A stretch of 21,015 bases of DNA from a virus. Made by a program: the position numbers and the translations under genes. The notes beneath the pieces were generated by a model. That model did no database searches and had not been told where the DNA came from. It worked only from the letters and a program-made list of their open reading frames with translations. This document shows positions 17,562-21,015 of the stretch, in pieces (position 1 is the first letter of the stretch; each line of letters begins with the position of its first letter). The stretch covers positions 1-21,015 of the IMG/VR virus record IMGVR_UViG_3300009080_000067; one strand, given 5' to 3'.

Positions 17562-18998
17562 ATGGCATTAAATCCGTTTTTTCTTCAAGGATCTACAAAC
17601 GAACAATTTCTTGTTCAAGATATAATCAATGAGCAATTAAAAATTTATGGTATAGAAGTTTATTACTTACCAAGAAAAATTTTTAAAACTGATAATATAA
17701 TTCGTGAAATACAATCCTCCAAATTTGATGATAGTTTTCTGATAGAAGCATATCTGAATAATTATGATGGATATGCTCCTGATAGTGATATCATGACTAA
17801 ATTTGGATTAAGATTGAAAAATGAAATAAGTTTAACCATATCAAGAGAAAGATATGAAGAATTTATTGCTCCATTTCTAGAAGGTATTAGTGCAGGTATT
17901 CGGGACGGTATAATTGCGGACTATGATTTTGCAGATTTAATCACAAGACCAAAAGAAGGAGATTTAGTTTATTTTCCTCTCGGAGAAAGATTATTTGAAA
18001 TTAAGAGAGTAGAATCAGAAAAACCTTTTTATCAATTAGGTTCAAGTTATACTTACGAATTGAGTTGCGAACTCTATGAGTATGAAAATGAACTTATTGA
18101 TACTGCCATTGAAGAAGTTGACAATACTGTAGAAGACGAAGGATATATTACATCTATTGTTCTTGCTGGAATTGCTGTTACTGCCACTGCAACAGCAGGA
18201 ATTTCTAGTGATTCAGTTAGTGAAATATTTTTGAATAATGATGGTAGTGGATATACTTCCACACCAACTGTAATATTTTCACCTCCTCCAAATGTATTAG
18301 CAGGAGGTTTTGCTGCTGAAGCAGTTGCAATAACAACTTCTGTATTAAATGTTCGTTCAATTCTCAGATTGGAATTAATTAATGGCGGATCTGGATATAT
18401 AGAACCTCCAACAATTACAATAATTGGAGGTGGTGGAATTGGAGCAGCTGCTACATGCTCAATTGGAGGAACCCAATTTAGTATCAGTTCTCTCAGTATT
18501 TCTAATTCAGGATCTGGATATGCAACTACACCTGAGGTTATTATTAGTAGTCCTGGTATAGGTATTACTGCAACAGCAATTGCTAGAATTAATTCTAATG
18601 CGGAAATTGATTCTTTAAGAATACTAAATCCAGGAATTGGATACACACAAGCACCGGAAGTATCTTTTACTGGATTTTCTACCATTGGCATTGGAACATT
18701 TATATACAATGAAGAAGTTGTTGGTCAGACATCTGGTGTGACGGCTGTAGTTAGAGATTTCAGAATAGACATTGATACTAATACATTAAATCCACAGATT
18801 AATTTAAAAGTTTCACTAAATACAGGGAAATTCAGTGCGGGTGAAATTATTGTTGGATCAATCTCATCGTCTACATACGTTGTCAGGGAACATGATTTAG
18901 AAAGTTATGACAATCCATATGACAGTAACGAAGAAATAGAATTTGAAGCAGATAATATTTTAGATTTCTCAGAGTCAAATCCATTTGGTACTTATTAA
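17562..18998 (+). CDS. 14: Neck protein gp14 with long repeat-containing insert
   Basis: This is a homologue of T4 gp14, partner of gp13 in the neck. GIEVYYLPRKIF (about 30-41), FLIEAYLNNYDGY (about 60-72), FGLRLKNEISLTIS (about 81-94), RPKEGDLVYFPLGERLFEI (about 129-147) and PFYQLGSSYTYELS (about 154-167) match T4 RGVECYYVPREYV, AAYLNSFEGY, GMQVQDEVTLSIN, EPKEGDLIYFPMDNSLFEI and PFYQLGQNAI. The C-terminal ESNPFG resembles T4 ESSPFD. The protein has 478 residues against 256 in T4. Nearly all of the extra length is a beta-rich insert (about 195-445) with four GSGY-type repeats and one 'SG..A' module. It keeps the T4 ends, so it is an insertion rather than a fusion. The stop overlaps the gene 15 ATG by one base. 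Confidence 0.93.
   Translation: MALNPFFLQGSTNEQFLVQDIINEQLKIYGIEVYYLPRKIFKTDNIIREIQSSKFDDSFLIEAYLNNYDGYAPDSDIMTKFGLRLKNEISLTISRERYEEFIAPFLEGISAGIRDGIIADYDFADLITRPKEGDLVYFPLGERLFEIKRVESEKPFYQLGSSYTYELSCELYEYENELIDTAIEEVDNTVEDEGYITSIVLAGIAVTATATAGISSDSVSEIFLNNDGSGYTSTPTVIFSPPPNVLAGGFAAEAVAITTSVLNVRSILRLELINGGSGYIEPPTITIIGGGGIGAAATCSIGGTQFSISSLSISNSGSGYATTPEVIISSPGIGITATAIARINSNAEIDSLRILNPGIGYTQAPEVSFTGFSTIGIGTFIYNEEVVGQTSGVTAVVRDFRIDIDTNTLNPQINLKVSLNTGKFSAGEIIVGSISSSTYVVREHDLESYDNPYDSNEEIEFEADNILDFSESNPFGTY
18226..18670 (+). repeat. Four GSGY-type repeats in gp14
   Basis: The repeat cores are NNDGSGYTSTPTVIFSPP, NGGSGYIEPPTITIIGGG, NSGSGYATTPEVIISSPG and NPGIGYTQAPEVSFTG, starting near 18235, 18382, 18505 and 18628, about 40-48 residues apart. 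Each is a strand, a Gly-x-Gly-Tyr turn, a Pro-containing turn and a strand. Related units occur in gp8 and in both giant proteins of this window. The DNA is diverged between copies. Confidence 0.85.
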
Positions 18999-19798
18999 TG
19001 CTAGGAACATATTTTTATCACGAAATTATAAGAAAAACTATTATTAGTTTTGGAACATTATTTAATAATATCTTTATTAGACATGAAAAAAGTGACGGAA
19101 GTATTTTTGATGAAACAAAAGTTGGACTTTCTTATGGTCCAATGCAAAAGTTTCTTGCTAAAATTGAACAACAAAATCAGTTAACAAAATCTATTGCAAT
19201 AACTCTTCCGAGAATGTCATTTGAAATGACTACAATTCAATATGATCCCCAAAGAAAAACCGGGATTACTCAAACATTTAAAACTTGTGATAAAGGAGGT
19301 AATATAAAAAAAGTTTATATGCCTGTTCCGTATAATATTGGATTTGAACTTAATATTTTTAGTAAGTTAAATGATGATGCCCTTCAAATTATTGAGCAAA
19401 TACTTCCATTTTTTCAACCATCACTTAATTTATCTGTCGATTTAATCAGTTCTATTGGGGAGAAAAGAGATATTCCAATTATTCTTGATAGTATTGATTT
19501 TCAAGATGATTATGAAGGTTCATTTGAGGCAAGAAGGGCATTAATTTATACTTTAAGATTTACTGCTAAAACTTATCTATTCGGTTCTATTGCAGATACA
19601 TCCGAGGGACTTATTCGTAAGGTTCAGGCAGATGTTTATGCCGATACTAATATAAAGACAGCAACACGTGAAATGAGATATACTGCTGTTCCTGACCCAA
19701 TTGATGCAGAACCTGGAGATGATTTTGGATTTACAGAGAGTTGGGAAATTTTAGGAGACTCTAAAGATTATAGTCCTACTAGACAAGAGGATATTTGA
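18998..19798 (+). CDS. 15: Tail terminator / sheath stabiliser gp15
   Basis: This is a homologue of T4 gp15, the hexameric protein that caps the tail tube and sheath and connects to the gp13/gp14 neck. The product has 266 residues against 272 in T4. GTYFYHEIIRKTIISFGTLFNNIFIRH (about 3-29) matches T4 GYFYNSSFRRYATLMGDLFSNIQIKR. LPRMSFEMTTIQYDPQRKT (about 70-88) matches LPRINLHLVDFSYNAPFKT. IIEQILPFFQPSLN (about 131-144) is nearly identical to IVEQILPYFQPHFN. LIYTLRFTAKTYLFG...SEGLIRKVQADVYADT matches WSLTFEVNGWMYPP...AEGLIRTTYTDFHANT. There is no insert of the kind seen in gp8 or gp14. The start overlaps the gene 14 stop by one base. Confidence 0.96.
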   Translation: MLGTYFYHEIIRKTIISFGTLFNNIFIRHEKSDGSIFDETKVGLSYGPMQKFLAKIEQQNQLTKSIAITLPRMSFEMTTIQYDPQRKTGITQTFKTCDKGGNIKKVYMPVPYNIGFELNIFSKLNDDALQIIEQILPFFQPSLNLSVDLISSIGEKRDIPIILDSIDFQDDYEGSFEARRALIYTLRFTAKTYLFGSIADTSEGLIRKVQADVYADTNIKTATREMRYTAVPDPIDAEPGDDFGFTESWEILGDSKDYSPTRQEDI

Positions 19799-19803
19799 TT
19801 GTT

Positions 19804-20220
19804 ATGAATAATTATGATTCCATAGATGAGGCTCTGAATATTGAGAGTGATATTGTCGAGTCAAAACCAATCAAAAAACCTGAGATTGTAAAATCGAAGG
19901 ATGATGATATAGAGAAAGATTATGTCTATAGTCGTGCGAACCTCTACTCCCTCATAGAGAAGGGTCAGGAGGCAATCAATGGCATTATGGAGGTAGCAGG
20001 GGAAGGAGGCAGTCCAAGGGCATACGAGGTCGCAGGACAGTTGATTAAGAGTGTTGCTGATACTACTGATAAGTTAATTGATTTACAAAAGAAACTTAAA
20101 GATGTAGAAGACGAGACTAAGAAGACTACAAACAATGTTACCAATAATGCAGTGTTTGTTGGATCGACATCAGAACTTCAAAAAATGTTAAAGCAAGGTT
20201 TTCTAAATAATAAAGAATAG
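19804..20220 (+). CDS. 16: Small terminase subunit gp16
   Basis: This is a homologue of T4 gp16, the ring-forming DNA recognition subunit that regulates the gp17 packaging motor. From ATG 19804 the product has 138 residues (T4: 164). The layout is an acidic/Lys-rich N terminus, DYVYSRANLYSLIEKGQEAINGIMEVA (about 37-63), GGSPRAYEVAGQLIKSVADTTDKLIDLQKKLKDV (about 66-99, a helical hairpin/coiled coil matching T4 SPRHMEVFATLMGQM...ILKLHKDMKDI), and a C-terminal NNAVFVGSTSELQKML matching T4 QNATVFMGSPTELMDEI. I prefer the ATG over an in-frame TTG at 19795. GAGG at 19787-19790 is the likely ribosome site, though 13 bases is a long spacing. The central part is strongly G+C-rich compared with the rest of the window. 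Confidence 0.93.
   Translation: MNNYDSIDEALNIESDIVESKPIKKPEIVKSKDDDIEKDYVYSRANLYSLIEKGQEAINGIMEVAGEGGSPRAYEVAGQLIKSVADTTDKLIDLQKKLKDVEDETKKTTNNVTNNAVFVGSTSELQKMLKQGFLNNKE
19930..20040 (+). other. G+C-rich island inside gene 16
   Basis: Counting by hand, 19921-19980 has 28 G/C of 60 and 19981-20040 has 36 of 60, whereas 20041-20100 falls to 15 of 60, like the rest of the window. The island covers the helical core of gp16 (about residues 40-79). It uses codons rare elsewhere in the window, such as CTC, AGG, GGC and GCC-type third positions. Possible causes are a packaging signal embedded in the gene, a segment acquired by recombination, or unusual codon selection. Confidence 0.8.
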
Positions 20221-20234
20221 ACTACTTTTCAACG

Positions 20235-21015
20235 ATGAAAAAGTGTAAGCAAGGATATTATTATTGTTATACGGATGAGGTTTGTAAACCTATTCCGAAG
20301 GGTTTAAGAGTAACTGCTAGATTTTCTGGTGGTGGAAAAGAACCAGAAGAGACTGGTATTGATGTTCCTACAAATGGTAATGGAGATGGAAATGGTGGAG
20401 ATGGTGGAGGGGGAATGAGTGAGGGATCTCTTCACAAATGGTACAAAGGATCTAAATCAAAAGATGAAAAACCTGGTTGGGTAAATGTTCTTACGGGTGG
20501 AACATGTGCAAGTGATGAACCTGGTGAAGGAGTGCCAAAGTGTGTATCTCGTTCTAAATATGACAGTATGACAAAAGCAGAAAGAAAATCTGCAGCAAGA
20601 AGAAAGAAGACAGCAGATTCGGGACAGCAAGAAAAATCTGGTGGCGCAAAACCAACTTATGTATCAACCGATAAACCAAAAAAGAAAATGAAAAAAGAAG
20701 AAGTAGAGATTATTGAAGGAAAAGATAAGAAAGGTAAAGGCAGTGGAACGAAAGATGCCTGTTATAAGAAAGTCAAGTCTCGTTATTCTGTATGGCCTTC
20801 TGCATATGCATCCGGAGCACTTGTAAAATGTCGCAAAAAAGGTGCTGCTAACTGGGGAAATAAGTCAGAGTCTGTAGAGTATTCTGATTGGAGAGACGAC
20901 TTCAAGGCAACTGAATATGAGTTCATTGATATTATCAAAGCAGAACCTTTGATTTCTGAGTCACCGAGTTTTGAAATTAAAAAAAATGATGAAGTGCAAG
21001 GTCCTGAAGTATCAA
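20235..21015 (+). CDS. Cys-motif plus DUF5872-like protein (3' end outside window)
   Basis: The frame opens at ATG 20235, 14 bases after the gene 16 stop, and has no stop before the window end (260 residues visible). Domains in order: a small Cys module, MKKCKQGYYYCYTDEVCKPI, with Cys at 4, 11 and 17; a Gly/Asn/Asp linker (about 45-60); SLHKWYKGSK...KPGWVNVLTGGTC...PKCV (about 64-105), followed by SMTKAERKSAARRKK; a Lys-rich stretch; then KGSGTKDACYKKVKSRYSVWPSAYASGALVKCRKKGAANWGNKSE (about 172-217); and an acidic tail with DWRDDFKATEYEFIDIIKAEP. I recall the SLHKW...CV...KAERKSA and YSVWPSAYASGALVKCRK patterns in DUF5872-type proteins of marine phages and some large DNA viruses. Biochemical role unknown; the basic, Cys-bearing composition suggests nucleic-acid or metal binding. 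An internal ATG at 20415 (residue 61) could start a shorter form. This is not the gp17 N terminus. Confidence 0.85.
   Translation, partial: MKKCKQGYYYCYTDEVCKPIPKGLRVTARFSGGGKEPEETGIDVPTNGNGDGNGGDGGGGMSEGSLHKWYKGSKSKDEKPGWVNVLTGGTCASDEPGEGVPKCVSRSKYDSMTKAERKSAARRKKTADSGQQEKSGGAKPTYVSTDKPKKKMKKEEVEIIEGKDKKGKGSGTKDACYKKVKSRYSVWPSAYASGALVKCRKKGAANWGNKSESVEYSDWRDDFKATEYEFIDIIKAEPLISESPSFEIKKNDEVQGPEVS

Noticed and set aside
18074-18709. 211-residue Pro/Val/Ile-rich frame on the - strand within gene 14
   Set aside because: Its regular Pro pattern is the complement of the Gly-rich repeats (GGA/GGT read as TCC/ACC). The sense strand has strong T4 gp14 matches.
19795-19797. TTG at 19795 as start of gene 16
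   Set aside because: It would overlap the gene 15 stop and is in frame, but an ATG follows at 19804 and gives the expected N terminus. The GAGG at 19787 would also be only four bases from the TTG.
20235-21015. N-terminal part of large terminase gp17
   Set aside because: No Walker A motif or ATPase-like sequence appears in the 260 visible residues; the Cys module and DUF5872-like blocks identify a different protein.
1-21015. CRISPR array, tRNA, integrase or attachment site, toxin-antitoxin or defence gene, host-derived metabolic gene
   Set aside because: No direct repeat array with spacers, no cloverleaf with conserved arm sequences, and no matching protein motif was seen. Almost all sequence is accounted for by virion and packaging genes.

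Overview
The window is a late (virion) gene cluster of a T4-like, contractile-tailed marine phage. The DNA is strongly A+T rich (roughly 70% by eye). Every supported gene lies on the + strand, packed end to end with overlaps or gaps of only a few bases. There is no tRNA, CRISPR array, insertion sequence, host-like metabolic gene or photosynthesis gene. Gene order and residue matches to phage T4 point to a T4-like myovirus of ocean picoplankton: gene 8, then 13-14-15-16, with very long Gly/Ser/Thr/Ile-rich beta-structured proteins around them. A cyanophage (Kyanoviridae-like) or a Pelagibacter myophage both fit; the window alone cannot decide the host.

Layout: (1) 2-6214, the 3' part of a giant baseplate/tail structural gene in the position T4 gives to gene 7. 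(2) 6235-7749, baseplate wedge gp8, with an exact T4-type late promoter box just upstream. (3) 7755-15080, a 2441-residue DUF4815-type virion protein. It fills the place of T4 genes 9-12 and wac and carries a striking Tyr/Arg-rich segment. (4) 15077-15280, a 67-residue coiled-coil protein, translationally coupled. (5) A short intergenic gap with a second exact late promoter box. (6) 15336-16714, two small virion or fibre-like genes. (7) 16714-19798, the neck and tail-terminator genes 13, 14 and 15. (8) 19804-20220, small terminase gene 16. (9) 20235 to the window end, a Cys/Lys/Gly-rich gene resembling DUF5872 proteins, cut by the window edge where large terminase gene 17 might have been expected.

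Together the genes build the baseplate periphery and fibre attachment (1-3, 5-6), the neck connecting head and tail (13, 14, 15), and the start of DNA packaging (16). The most unusual features are the Tyr/Arg-rich patch inside the 2441-residue protein, small beta-repeat modules (GSGY type and 'SG..A' type) shared among several virion proteins and inserted into gp8 and gp14, and a sharp G+C-rich island inside gene 16. I see no unrelated new system such as a defence island or retroelement. The novelty is in the architecture of the virion proteins.
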